DNA from: Spinacia oleracea | Taxonomy: Eukaryota > Streptophyta > Magnoliopsida > Caryophyllales > Amaranthaceae | Reading direction: 5' to 3' | Assembly (NCBI RefSeq): GCF_020520425.1 | Contig: NC_079487.1 | Location: 128,362,385-128,426,384, forward strand | DNA: 64,000 bases | Part shown: positions 1 through 9,360 of the stretch, in pieces | How the letters are laid out: each line of letters begins with the position of its first letter | Numbering within the stretch: position 1 is the first letter of the stretch | The notes under the pieces: model-generated | Database searches by the model: none | Told to the model about the DNA's origin: nothing | The model's input: only the letters and a program-made list of their open reading frames with translations | Program-made: the position numbers and the translations under genes

Positions 1-3000
1 ATGTGGGCAGCTGCCCGAGCCCCAATGTCTTGAGCCCTGGAGTACGTCTGGACCCGCTTCAGCAACGAAACAGCCCCTTTCTCTAATTCCCCAAAAGAAG
101 AGAAGGAAAAAAGAAAGAAACCGTAACCCAAAGCCCTACAACGTGCCCCATACTTATCCTGCTTCCGCTGCGCTGCAACCGCCACAACCCGACCCGGAAC
201 GAAGCCTGACAACCCAGATTGCGTCATAGGGGAAGACCCAGTCAAGTCAACACACACATCCAGACCGTCATCCCATGAGTAAAGCAGTATATCTGCAGGA
301 CGAAGAGCTCCATCACTCTCACTAGTCAGCCCAACATCAACCTCCTTGCGAGCAGAAATCCCCGACCGATAGCAAATATCCAAAAGGGTATCACGAACAA
401 CATTATGTCGATGTTTGATACCCACAATCCCAGCACAAGACACGGCATGATCCCCATAAATGTCCCCGTCGAAAACCCGAGAGCAAGCAGAACACGGCGT
501 CGAATAAGAGAACAACGGAATACCCAACCGATAGCAAAGAACCGAACGATAAGTCTTACCGTTCATAGTCTGGCCTAACCCCGAGATGGGGACTGCCCGC
601 AACCAAGCCGAGGAGTGATCCCCCTGCTGTGATTTCCATAGGGCAACAAGACGCGAAGATAAGGAGTAGGCGGGTTCCGCATCAGCAGTAACCTTCGTGA
701 AATATATGTCTGCCAATTTCTTCATGAGTCTGGGGGCAGCGATCTCACTAGGGCTACGCATAAGGTCGGTCTCCACGGTCCTATTGAAAAGACCAAGAGC
801 ATCGTCAAAGGCCGGTCCCGGACCATCAACACCTGAAAGCCGAAGAAGCGAATCCTGCAAACCAGAAGACTGCAAACGGGATGCAAGAAAAGCATAATGC
901 CGAACATCACCAGCTGAATAAACACCCAATCCTTCATAAGAATAAGGCAAGGTGGAAAGGCGCCATTGCCAGTCACCGAACCCAGGTCCCGAAGCAGTCA
1001 CGATGCGCTCTAAAGAAGCCCGCAGAGCCACATCAAAGGATAATTGGGCCGCTTCGAAAAGATGAGGCGGACAAGTGCGCATAGCAAAGTAGAGTTTAGA
1101 AACTCCAGTACACGCACGAAGAAGCAACAACTCACACTGGGGATCATTAAGCTTGGCTACAGCATCCATCAACACAACAGCCTTCGACACACGCTGCGAA
1201 ACCAACTCCTTACAAAAAGAGGAATCCGTACTGACTGGGCCACCAAGCAACTTAACACCAAGCGCAGGACGAGCAATATCCGTAGGAAAGACACCCTCTA
1301 GACGACTGCGGGGGTCCTCCGAAGGCCAGAAAACCTCCGTCTTCTCAACATTAACATGGAGACCTAAATGAGGACCCTCCTCCAAAATCAACTCCAAGAC
1401 CTGTCCAACCACCAAAGTGTCACCAACGATAGTGCCATCGTCCAAGTACCAAGCCTGAAGAGATAGATCAAATGAGTCTCTGATTCGACACACCAATGGA
1501 TGTAGAACCAGAGAAAAAAGCAAAGGGCCGAGAGGATCCCCTTGCTGCACACCCTGACAAGACCACAAGGTATGCTCCCCATAAAACAGCCGCGCTGGAG
1601 AAGAGTAGCAGAATTCAACCCAACGCGAAAGAGCAGGACAATGTAGCCGTACCTCATGCAACAAAGCCGAACGATCAACTAAATTGAACGCATTCCGAAA
1701 ATCCACCAATAACATAGAGAGGCCAACATCAGCCCCACGAGCCTCAACCAACCGATTGACAGCATGGAGAATGGCCTCACCACCTGCTGGAACCCCAACT
1801 CCAAACTGAAGACCTCCAAAGTAGTTTCCTAAACGCGGACCAATCAAAGCTGCCCCGACCTTAGAAACAAGGCGCCTCCAAATAGTGCCCACGGCAATAG
1901 GCCGAATACCCCCACCAGGCTTAATAAGTGGCGTAAGAGGAGCACTAGCAATGTAACCTCCAAGCTCAGCAGGACACTTTCCAGCAAGAAAGAGATTAAC
2001 AACCTGAGTGATAGCATCCACCAACTCATCAGAAACAGCTACAGCAGCACCACCCAAGCAATCCAAAAGGTGTTGAGCACGCAAGCCATCTCTACCGCAC
2101 GAAGTACCACGCGGAAAGCCCATAATCTGCTCCAAAACAACAGCGGAGGAAGCAATAAGGTGATGATCAACAGGGATATCCGGTAAGGTAGGGACCGGAA
2201 CGGAAGGGTGCTTTGCTTGCAAATCTGCAAGAGTAGCATCATTGTAAGGGGCAAGACCTGAGGAAGAAAGAACCCTAACGGCAGCAGTGTAGTGACCGTC
2301 AGAAATCTTTCTCTTGCATTGCTTAATATTACGCTCCGCCAAATCACGGTCGCCGTCAACATCCAATAGATGGGGAGACACACTAGCCAATGTGTCTATG
2401 ACAAGTTGCTCAGAACCACCAGGCACACCCCAAGAACGAATAGCAGAGGTGATACTCTCTTCCTGTTGTCGCCGCCTAACACCGGAGGAACACTCACGAT
2501 TACTTCGTGGAGAAAAAGTCCTGAGGACACAAAGAGGTAACACGAGCAACTGAACCCAACAAGCGATGTCATCTGGTCTGCAAATCACCTTATCAAGCGC
2601 CCCCTTCAGAACTCGCGAAAAACCCAAACGACATTTGGGAGGGATGGATTTCACAGAACGCAGCAACTTGGACCATAAAGTGTTTAGAAGCGCAACATCA
2701 AAAGAAAAATGATGTTCTCGAGGCGCAACAGAAGTAGACAGCTCGGAAGCAGGAGCTTGTGGTTTTTGAATACCGTAGAGAGTAAAACGAATAGTACCAT
2801 CCCCAGAATCAGGTGGGTCCACAAAAACCGTACTAGAACCACTGCCATGTCGACACCTAATACGATGAGTATGCGTCTTGAAACAATCTCCACATAGCCA
2901 AATTCCCATACGACGAAAGGTCACCTCAGCCGTAGTAAAAACCTGCAAATTGGTAGTAAGGGAATGACGGGTTACATCCCGCACACCAGTGCAACAATGA

Positions 3001-3113
3001 CGATCACGTAAGTGAGTGATCAGAGAACTCCTCACCAAACCACGCCCACCTCCATCCTGGCACCCGCTAAGACCCACAAAAGGGCAATGAAACTTCTCTA
3101 CGGAAGCCGCCAT
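1..3113 (-). CDS. Non-LTR retroelement-like reverse transcriptase with zinc fingers and C-terminal endonuclease-like region (partial, runs off left edge)
   Basis: Reading the minus strand from the ATG at 3113-3111, the frame stays open for about 1037 codons to the left edge; the only upstream in-frame stop is at 3192-3194, so this ATG is the sole candidate start. The N-terminus has a C2H2-like finger (C10, C18, H34, H39) and a second Cys/His cluster (CGDCFKTHTH, about residue 75). The central reverse transcriptase shows motif A (LLVDFRNAFNLVDR), motif B (GVQQGDPLGPLLF) and the catalytic YLDD at 556-559, followed by GLHVNVEKTEVFW. Near the C-terminus are a CCHC-like knuckle (PCSAC...GDHAVSC, about 890-910) and RPAD-x14-D (D941, D956), which resembles the PD-(D/E)XK endonuclease of R2/NeSL-type elements. 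There is no frameshift, so the copy looks recent or conserved. The RT call is firm; the endonuclease and clade assignments are inferred from motifs. The C-terminal end lies outside the window. Confidence 0.88.
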   Translation of the reverse strand, partial: MAASVEKFHCPFVGLSGCQDGGGRGLVRSSLITHLRDRHCCTGVRDVTRHSLTTNLQVFTTAEVTFRRMGIWLCGDCFKTHTHRIRCRHGSGSSTVFVDPPDSGDGTIRFTLYGIQKPQAPASELSTSVAPREHHFSFDVALLNTLWSKLLRSVKSIPPKCRLGFSRVLKGALDKVICRPDDIACWVQLLVLPLCVLRTFSPRSNRECSSGVRRRQQEESITSAIRSWGVPGGSEQLVIDTLASVSPHLLDVDGDRDLAERNIKQCKRKISDGHYTAAVRVLSSSGLAPYNDATLADLQAKHPSVPVPTLPDIPVDHHLIASSAVVLEQIMGFPRGTSCGRDGLRAQHLLDCLGGAAVAVSDELVDAITQVVNLFLAGKCPAELGGYIASAPLTPLIKPGGGIRPIAVGTIWRRLVSKVGAALIGPRLGNYFGGLQFGVGVPAGGEAILHAVNRLVEARGADVGLSMLLVDFRNAFNLVDRSALLHEVRLHCPALSRWVEFCYSSPARLFYGEHTLWSCQGVQQGDPLGPLLFSLVLHPLVCRIRDSFDLSLQAWYLDDGTIVGDTLVVGQVLELILEEGPHLGLHVNVEKTEVFWPSEDPRSRLEGVFPTDIARPALGVKLLGGPVSTDSSFCKELVSQRVSKAVVLMDAVAKLNDPQCELLLLRACTGVSKLYFAMRTCPPHLFEAAQLSFDVALRASLERIVTASGPGFGDWQWRLSTLPYSYEGLGVYSAGDVRHYAFLASRLQSSGLQDSLLRLSGVDGPGPAFDDALGLFNRTVETDLMRSPSEIAAPRLMKKLADIYFTKVTADAEPAYSLSSRLVALWKSQQGDHSSAWLRAVPISGLGQTMNGKTYRSVLCYRLGIPLFSYSTPCSACSRVFDGDIYGDHAVSCAGIVGIKHRHNVVRDTLLDICYRSGISARKEVDVGLTSESDGALRPADILLYSWDDGLDVCVDLTGSSPMTQSGLSGFVPGRVVAVAAQRKQDKYGARCRALGYGFFLFSFSSFGELEKGAVSLLKRVQTYSRAQDIGARAAAH

Positions 3114-3785
3114 ATCAAAGCACTTCAACAGCACACTTGATAACCTCAACACACACCAACAATACCAACACCAAGCGCACACTTGATAACCTCAACACAC
3201 ACAAACAATTCCAACACCAAAGAGCAGCAACTCAAGCTTCCCAGCACACGAACGCAATCAAACACCAAACTCCAAAACAACCGCACAACAACAACGCATA
3301 ATCTGACCAAACTAAATGCAAGAACCTGAAACGGACTCCCGAATTGCCAGGAACTGAACCCCAAACACTCTCGAATTGCAGGTAACTGAACGCACTTGCC
3401 GGAGAAGAAACTGAACGCCTGAACTTGAAATGAACTGGAAAAAGCCTGCGAATTCCCGTCGTTACCCTAAACAGCCCGCTATCACCCGCTGAAACTGAAA
3501 CCACCGACAAAACACCACCCGTAACCGCCGGCAAAACAATACCGTCTGATACTTGACAACCGTCGCCGGACACCACCGACAACAACGCCGAAATCCCGTC
3601 TTTACCTTAAACAGCCTGCTATCACCCGCCTGTAACAGCCTGTAACCGCATGTAACCGCCGGCAAAACACCACCCGTAACCGCCGACTAAACAATACCGC
3701 CTGCCCGCCTGATACTTGACAACCGTCGCTAGACACCACCACAACAACGCCGGTAAATCGACGTGGAAGAGCCCTAAACGCACAT
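3114..3785 (-). repeat. Repeat-rich leader upstream of the reverse transcriptase ORF
   Basis: This non-coding stretch lies immediately 5' of the ORF start. It is markedly richer in C (plus strand) than the DNA around it. A unit containing CCCGTC..TTACC..AAACAGCC recurs at 3455 and 3595 (140 bp apart), and a unit TGATACTTGACAACCGTCGC recurs at 3547 and 3710. A shorter repeat, CACTTGATAACCTCAACACA, recurs 44 bp apart near 3135 and 3179. Tandem 5' units of this kind act as promoters in some LINEs; that role here is inference. Confidence 0.55.
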
Positions 3786-3786
3786 A

Positions 3787-3852
<66 letters not shown>

Positions 3853-3893
3853 TATTATTATTATTATTATTAATAATAATAATAATAATAATA

Positions 3894-3934
<41 letters not shown>
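3786..3934. repeat. (ATT)n/(AAT)n palindromic microsatellite
   Basis: About 85 bp of ATT repeats is followed directly by about 63 bp of AAT repeats. The halves are reverse complements, so the tract can fold into a single long hairpin. It marks the 5' boundary of the retroelement leader. Confidence 0.9.
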
Positions 3935-3935
<1 letters not shown>

Positions 3936-4310
3936 CCAATTCTTAAATGGACTTGGTCTATACAAAATTTATTGTGAACCATGCCTCAAAATAACAGCAA
4001 CTTGTTCCTAATTCTTTTTGGCATTTTATTAGGATTGTTATGGAAAAAAAAATCAAATTAGTGTCGTTGATACATGTTGTACTTGAATAATGTGATTTTA
4101 AGTCACAATTCGCTTTTCAAAACATAGGGTTACTATGCTTCAAAAAATGGTTATTATGTCTAAGAATTTTGGTGTTTAATTTATTATAGTTATTATATGA
4201 ACAATAAAGGTTACTATGAGTGTAAAAAAGGTGTTAGAGAAAACTATTGATTTTGGATCCACACTAATAATATTGTGGACCAAGTCCACGCAAGAGTAAT
4301 CCTTAATAAT
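3936..4310. mobile_element. Candidate MITE with imperfect terminal inverted repeats
   Basis: The left part (TGGACTTGGTCTATACAA, 3951 onward) and right part (GTGGACCAAGTCCACGCAAG, about 4274) are imperfect inverted copies over ~35 bp. AAT-rich sequence flanks both sides, as if the element had inserted into the AAT tract. No coding capacity was seen. Confidence 0.4.
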
Positions 4311-4531
4311 AATATTTAGTATCATTTATTTTTGTTTAATTTCTTTATTTCGCGTTTCTCCCCCTGTGTTTTATTTAATTTGTGTAGGTTCTTGTTCGAG
4401 CTACGAGGAAGAATTTCGAAGTCAAGTCAATTGTATCATTTGGTCAGCAAAAGGTCAAACACAACTATTGTGCTACATTTATACTTGCAAAGAGGTTTGA
4501 ACTCTAACCCCCAAGCAGCTCTTAGCCTACA

Positions 4532-4587
<56 letters not shown>
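4311..4587. repeat. AT-rich spacer ending in (AT)n microsatellite
   Basis: No gene is visible. The last ~55 bp (4534-4588) is a pure AT dinucleotide repeat that abuts the next transposon. Confidence 0.8.
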
Positions 4588-4593
<6 letters not shown>

Positions 4594-6038
4594 TTTTTCA
4601 TGAAATGCCCCCGAGGTTTCACGAAACGCACCAAATACACCTGCGCGTTTCAAATCACATAATATACCCCTTTTTAAACTTATTTGCACCAAATGCCCAT
4701 AGACTTAACGAAAATCTAACTCCGTTAACATTAACTGTTAATTAATCTAACTAATCCTAAGTTAACCCTTATTAATTACTGATTAGCATAATTAATCCTA
4801 ATTAACACCTAATGAACCCTAATTAACTTTTAACTCTAAATCCCATCTCTCCTCTCACTCTCCTGTCAATCTCACATCTCCTTTTTCTGGGTATCAAAAT
4901 GGTGAACCCAACCACAAATTTTCCTTCTTCAAACCATCTTCATCAAACATCAATTGCTAACGCCTAACGCAAACCCATCACCATACTTCTTATACATGAC
5001 CTCATCACCTTCATCGTGCTTTGGCACTGCTCGGAAAATCAGCTCAACTTTCTTCAAAGAAGACGTGGCATTCATCAACCTGCATTTGGTCGACAAAAAA
5101 TTACTAGCCTGAATCAATGTCTCGAGATCATTAGAGACAAAGATATTCAGCAAATCTTGCCCACCCTTAGAAGAATAAGAAATTTTACACCAAATTTCTC
5201 AAACTGGAAGAATAAGAAGTATCAATTGCAGAAAACCCTTTACAATCCCCAAATTCTAGATTCGTCAACCGAGGACTTCCCATCAGAATTTTGTTTTGTT
5301 AATTGCATCCTCATTGATAAGAGTAATATGAATGTACAAATCCCTCAAACAACTCCAATTCACCGTACATCGAGGCGAAACATGGAAACACTCGAATTGA
5401 ATGTTCACAATTGAATTGGTATTTAACCACGATTTTTGTGATAGAATTGGGGAATTAGGGTTCTTGGATTTATAAAAGGTGTCTTGTGTGATGTTGGTGG
5501 TTCTAATTGAGGAGGGAATGCCATAGGACGGAGGAGAAGGTGGGAGAGAAAGGGGGCAATAAGCTAGTGGTGGTGGTTGCTAGGCGCAGGAGGAGATCGA
5601 AGTAAAAGGAGTGGTAGCATGTGTTTCTGGTCCGCGGGTCGTGGTGAGCGAGACGGTGGCTAGGGCGGCGAAGGGTCAGGCGAGGTCAGGAGAGAGAATG
5701 TGAACGGTTGTAGTGGTGGATAGGAGGAGCAAGAGGCTGCCATGGTGTGGAGGGGATGAGTGAAAATGAGTTGAGCAGAGTGAGAACTGAGAAGAGAGAA
5801 TGGAAGAGATATTAAGGGAGGGTAATATAGTAATTTAATAAGTTGTTTGTTAGCTAGAGTTAATTACATGAAATTAGAGGTTAACACTAACGGAAGTTAA
5901 CGACCGTTAGTCATTAAGGATATTTAAGGGCATTTGGTGCAAATAAGTTTAAAAAGGGGTATATTATGTGATTTGAAACGCGCAGGTGTATTTGGTGCGT
6001 TTCGTGAAACCTTAGGGGCATTTCATGAAAAAACCGAT
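4588..6038. mobile_element. Long-TIR transposon, Mutator-like, non-autonomous
   Basis: The left end (about 4588-4735) is the inverted complement of the right end (about 5890-6038). Both carry GGTTTTTTCATGAAATGCCC, then GAAACGCACCAAATACACCTG, then sequence around TTGCACCAAATGCCC. Long TIRs of ~150 bp with a non-transposase interior are typical of Mutator-like elements. The interior has a small minus-strand ORF (4950-5153, ending DEGDEVMYKKYGDGFALGVSN) and a CT-rich stretch resembling a 5'UTR, so a captured host-gene fragment (Pack-MULE) is possible but unproven. No clear target duplication was found because the left flank is an AT repeat. The terminal motif with CCCCCGAGGTTT is shared with the element at 11997-13837. 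Confidence 0.7.
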
Positions 6039-6076
6039 GATAAAATAGCTTGGCAAACAAATTAAAAAACTTGGCC

Positions 6077-6315
6077 AATGGGTCCCCCTATGGAACGAGG
6101 AGTTTGAGTTCCAATTAACAGTTCCTGAAGTAGCCCTCTTGAGAATTGAAGTTCGTGATTATAACATGAGCAGAAGGCATGACTTTGGTGGGCAGACTTG
6201 CTTGCCAATCTCAGAGCTTCAGAGTGGTATCCGAGCAATTCTATTGTATAACAAGAAGGGGGAGAACTACAAGTATGTAAAACTTCTTATGTGTATTCAG
6301 TTAATAGGGAAGTAG
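6077..6315 (+). pseudogene. PLC last-exon fragment (C2 domain), duplicated
   Basis: It encodes [12 protein letters not shown]...[11 protein letters not shown]-type C2-domain sequence through to the same stop as the third PLC gene, with an open frame and only a few substitutions (for example E/V and P/L changes). There is no upstream PLC sequence, acceptor context or promoter, so it is a 3' fragment without function of its own. The parent is 29969-30206. Confidence 0.9.
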
Positions 6316-7014
6316 GAACTAACTTACAATAACTTGTACTTTTTTCGCCATAGTCCATAGTTGAGATGGGGATCACAGTGTCCTGACTCCTGAGATGTGT
6401 TATCATGTTATGTGAACCCAGGAATATAGAAAGTATATGATTGTTGTATCCTTATTCAGCAATGATGCTTCCATTGCTGAGAACCTTCCTTTTATCTTAT
6501 ATAGGGAAGTTATCTTATACGGAGTACTTCGCATTAATGTATAATTGCTAAGAAAACCATACAAAGGACAGTTCTAAGCAAAGACAGTCCTATTCAAACC
6601 AGTTTCAAGGGAAAACAGCATTTTACTCTGAATTGCATAGAAATAATAAGATTTATAATAAGAGATCAAGAGCCAAATCAAGTATGGCAGAGTTTGGCTG
6701 TCCATTCAAACCAATTTTTCAGGGGTGTGACCGAAGGTGATAGCATATTTCACCGTTCTTAGGCCAGCCTGCCTGAATTCCTCAGGCCTAATTAGTTCTA
6801 CTTATCCCTAGCTTGAAACCTACTAAAATCTAATGCTGAAAAAGCAGGAGCATGATGTGAAAGCTTTACTCGCGCATTATTTTGTGTACACAAAGCCATT
6901 TTTCCTAGTTGAAACAGAAAGTAACCCGAAATCATATCAGATTTACTGCAAAGGGGTTTAAAGATCACTGGCAATAACACATCAGATGAAAAGAAGCAGA
7001 ATACAACATCACAT

Positions 7015-7113
7015 TAATTGAGAAGGCCTTGAAGTATGGCTTCAGAGTTATTGAATTGGATTCGTGCCTAAGCTCAGATAAATTAGATACTGATGTTTCT
7101 CATCTGGGTTGGT
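7015..7113 (+). pseudogene. Relic of a PLC X-domain exon (copy in duplicated block)
   Basis: The translated stretch IEKALKYGFRVIELDSCL...DVSH matches the [17 protein letters not shown]...VYHGG part of the PLC second exon. It lacks the preceding [10 protein letters not shown] segment and follows the same relic at 31051-31155 in the parental block. Confidence 0.7.
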
Positions 7114-7588
7114 TTTTAGTTCTCTTGTATTTAACTAGAATTTAAGCACAAACAACATATGACAGGACAGTATGCCAATCACATCCTTAAGTTAACACTC
7201 AGAAAAGTCTCAAGTCTTCAGAAAAGGATAAAACAGGTGAGTGGTTTATTCAGGAGAAAAGGATAGCACAACTCGATCCCAATGGAGTAGTAAATTGAAC
7301 AATTGATGAAACCTCGATTCATGAAAGTTCGGATATTGTAGAATCTAAACAGATTGTCTTACATTAATTTGCATCCTTAGAAAAAACTTAGGTATACAAA
7401 CAACTCACACTCAGGCAAATGTTCCCTTCCATAATCAAACTCATCTAACAGCATAATAGACTAAGAAGGGAATTAAACACTAAATCAAAATGACAAAAAC
7501 AAGGTACACAAAAACAAAATCAACCAATATTGGTAGAAACTAGAGAAGTAAGCGTAGGAAATATTTGTTGCAGAGAGGGCGTTTCGTT

Positions 7589-7781
7589 TCAACTGAAAGA
7601 ATAGAAGTTGGGGGGAGAGAAGGTACCAGAGCTTCCTTTACAAAGAGTTAAAGCCCTCTCCAAATTGGAAACTACATCAGACATTGTTGGTCTCTCTTTC
7701 CCTTCCAAGTTAACACACATCATCGCGGTATAATCCAGGAGCTCAACAGCCTCAGACTCGTTCATCACTGGATCTCTACCA
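7589..7781 (-). pseudogene. 3' tail of a CRINKLY4-related receptor kinase
   Basis: It encodes the last ~63 residues of the kinase (PVMNESEAVELLDYTAMMCVNLEGKERPTMSDVVSNLERALTLCKG... in shortened form) and the same stop as the intact gene ending at 31633. Homology stops abruptly at about 7781, where the neighbouring gene's stop codon begins. It contains no kinase catalytic motif and cannot be functional alone. Confidence 0.92.
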
Positions 7782-8804
7782 TTAAAATGACGAGTATTTG
7801 GGAACCTGGGATCCATACGTCCAGCTAACTATCACCCGAATACCAAAGTTAGCATCTCCCCTAATATAACCAGCACTATAACCATCATTATAAGCTGCCA
7901 ATTCCACCTTACCTTTAGCAATTTTGAAACCAGAAGTATCCCACAAGTCTGCCTCAATTATCAATGAACTATACGCGGGCACAGCAATGATGGATCTTGA
8001 TAGTTGAAGTTCTGCGCAACGCTTAGATTTCAATAGTTGTAAATCACCAGATTTCAAAAGTGTTATTTTACAGTAATCCTTGATCGCAGAATCATTGCCA
8101 CACCAAAAGTTACCATATCTGGCAGATATACTCCCCCGAAAATTGAATTCAGCAACAGGCGCGGTACCAAGATCAACAATTTCAATTTGAATCTGTGCTT
8201 GTACAGCATGATAGAATATGGAATAATACATGGTGATGCAACACCCATTAGGACTTTCAAAGACGGCAGAAAGTGGTTGCTCATATCCAGCTGATTGATT
8301 TTTGACACTCGCTTGAGATAATAACAGCTTAGGGTCATCAGAGAAGTCTATCAAGAACGGGCCTCTAGCGATTTTGGCAATTTCAGGTTTGTAAACATTC
8401 CATGACAATTGCCATTTGCTAAGTACAATATCCTCTAAATCACCGCATAGTCGGAGATCAACATTAATAGAAAAGCCAGTGGTAAAGGGGATAGCACAAG
8501 GGGGGCTTGTTAAAGTTACGTTGCAATTAGCACGTATATGTTCCGGGTTTGCCCTATCTCGATGGTACAGGGTAATAGGACCATCTAAATCAACCACCTC
8601 AATATTTCCATATAGTTCTCCTCGTCTCTCCACGTCATCAAACTTATCCACACAAACTTGGAACACCTCAATCAAGCGACGTGTACTTACGTAATCTGGA
8701 CAAATAGTTGTAGTACTCCATGGAGGAAACGTTTGCATTTTATGAAATTCTCTAGCTTTTTTCCGTCTCGTAGTAGGACAAGGTTTTAGTGGAAATGTTG
8801 ACAT
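7782..8804 (-). CDS. DUF6598-domain-like protein
   Basis: This is a single-exon coding sequence of 340 residues. After a basic N-terminus (TRRKKAREFHK), residues ~45 to the end look like a DUF6598 domain: LIEVFQVCVD...LYGNIEVVDLDGPITLYHRDR at the front and LSRSIIAVPAYSSLIIEADL...GYIRGD...GIRVIVSW at the back. DUF6598 is a plant domain of unknown biochemical role that also occurs as the C-terminal part of some jasmonate-induced proteins; no other domain is visible here. No signal peptide or membrane segment was seen. The stop (7782-7784) sits exactly at the edge of the duplicated block, so the final residues (TYGSQVPKYSSF) and the 3'UTR may be foreign. The family call is from pattern memory and is moderately sure. 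Confidence 0.68.
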   Translation of the reverse strand: MSTFPLKPCPTTRRKKAREFHKMQTFPPWSTTTICPDYVSTRRLIEVFQVCVDKFDDVERRGELYGNIEVVDLDGPITLYHRDRANPEHIRANCNVTLTSPPCAIPFTTGFSINVDLRLCGDLEDIVLSKWQLSWNVYKPEIAKIARGPFLIDFSDDPKLLLSQASVKNQSAGYEQPLSAVFESPNGCCITMYYSIFYHAVQAQIQIEIVDLGTAPVAEFNFRGSISARYGNFWCGNDSAIKDYCKITLLKSGDLQLLKSKRCAELQLSRSIIAVPAYSSLIIEADLWDTSGFKIAKGKVELAAYNDGYSAGYIRGDANFGIRVIVSWTYGSQVPKYSSF

Positions 8805-9360
8805 AGTTGATTCTCAAAACCTCGAGAGTGTATAAGCTGGAACTAGCAATATAATCAAAAGAACATAATTACATAACTGACATCATATGGACAAACACTA
8901 AGTTACAGAATCTACAATCCTGGTATAATTTCTTTGCTAATTATTTCCCCAATTTAAGAACCCTAATTTTCGAAAAATCCCCATTTTTCGACTCAATTAC
9001 CAGAAATATTGAATAATCCCCAATCGAAAACCCTAATTTTCGAAAAATCCCCAATTTTCGACTCAATTGCCAGAAATATTGAATAATCCCCAATCGAAGA
9101 ACCCTAATTTTCGCAAAAGCCCCAATATAAAACCCTAATTTTCAAGAACCATACATTTCGAAGAACCTAATTTTTGAAAAAGCCCATTTGAAGAACCATA
9201 AATATCGATAAAACCCCCAATTTCAGCGTCGATTTTTTTAGAAACTCCCAATTCAACGATAGGAGGAGTTAAGGAGAGGGATTATTACCTGTTATCACGT
9301 TGAAGCTTCCAATCTTCAACCGCGCCCGATGTTCACGTAATATAGAGAGCACACTGAAAG
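8805..9360 (-). promoter_or_regulatory. 5'UTR with intron of the DUF6598-like gene
   Basis: On the minus strand a donor (AACAG|GTAATAAT, intron beginning at 9288) and an acceptor (polypyrimidine then GTTCCAG, intron ending at 8837) bound a likely 452 bp intron in the 5'UTR, leaving about 30 nt of leader before the ATG. A short non-coding exon would lie at 9289 and beyond. This is inferred from splice consensus only. Confidence 0.5.
8955..9135. repeat. 70 bp tandem duplication inside the leader intron
   Basis: The unit with CAGAAATATTGAATAATCCC, then CAATCGAA..ACCCTAATTTTCG, occurs at 9001 and again at 9071 with few differences. Further partial ACCCTAATTTTCG copies lie on either side. Confidence 0.85.

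Larger units (their letters stand above)
6077..7781. repeat. Segmental duplication copy A (parent 29969-31823)
   Basis: This 1.7 kb block is near-identical and in the same orientation as 29969-31823, about 24 kb away. It carries the 3' half of a PLC last exon, the PLC-to-kinase spacer, a PLC exon relic and the last ~190 bp of the receptor-kinase gene. It lacks about 180 bp present in the parent (about 30655-30840). The left breakpoint is ~40 bp from a transposon end and the right breakpoint is at a stop codon. Confidence 0.93.

Noticed and set aside
722-2383. Short minus-strand frames rich in Leu/Cys (722-976, 1388-1678, 2039-2383) over the reverse transcriptase
   Set aside because: They are in other frames than the one encoding YLDD and the RT motifs; the true frame is open throughout.
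3232-3939. Frames through the leader repeats and ATT/AAT tract, including poly-Tyr/Asn
   Set aside because: Products of tandem and trinucleotide repeats with no domain.
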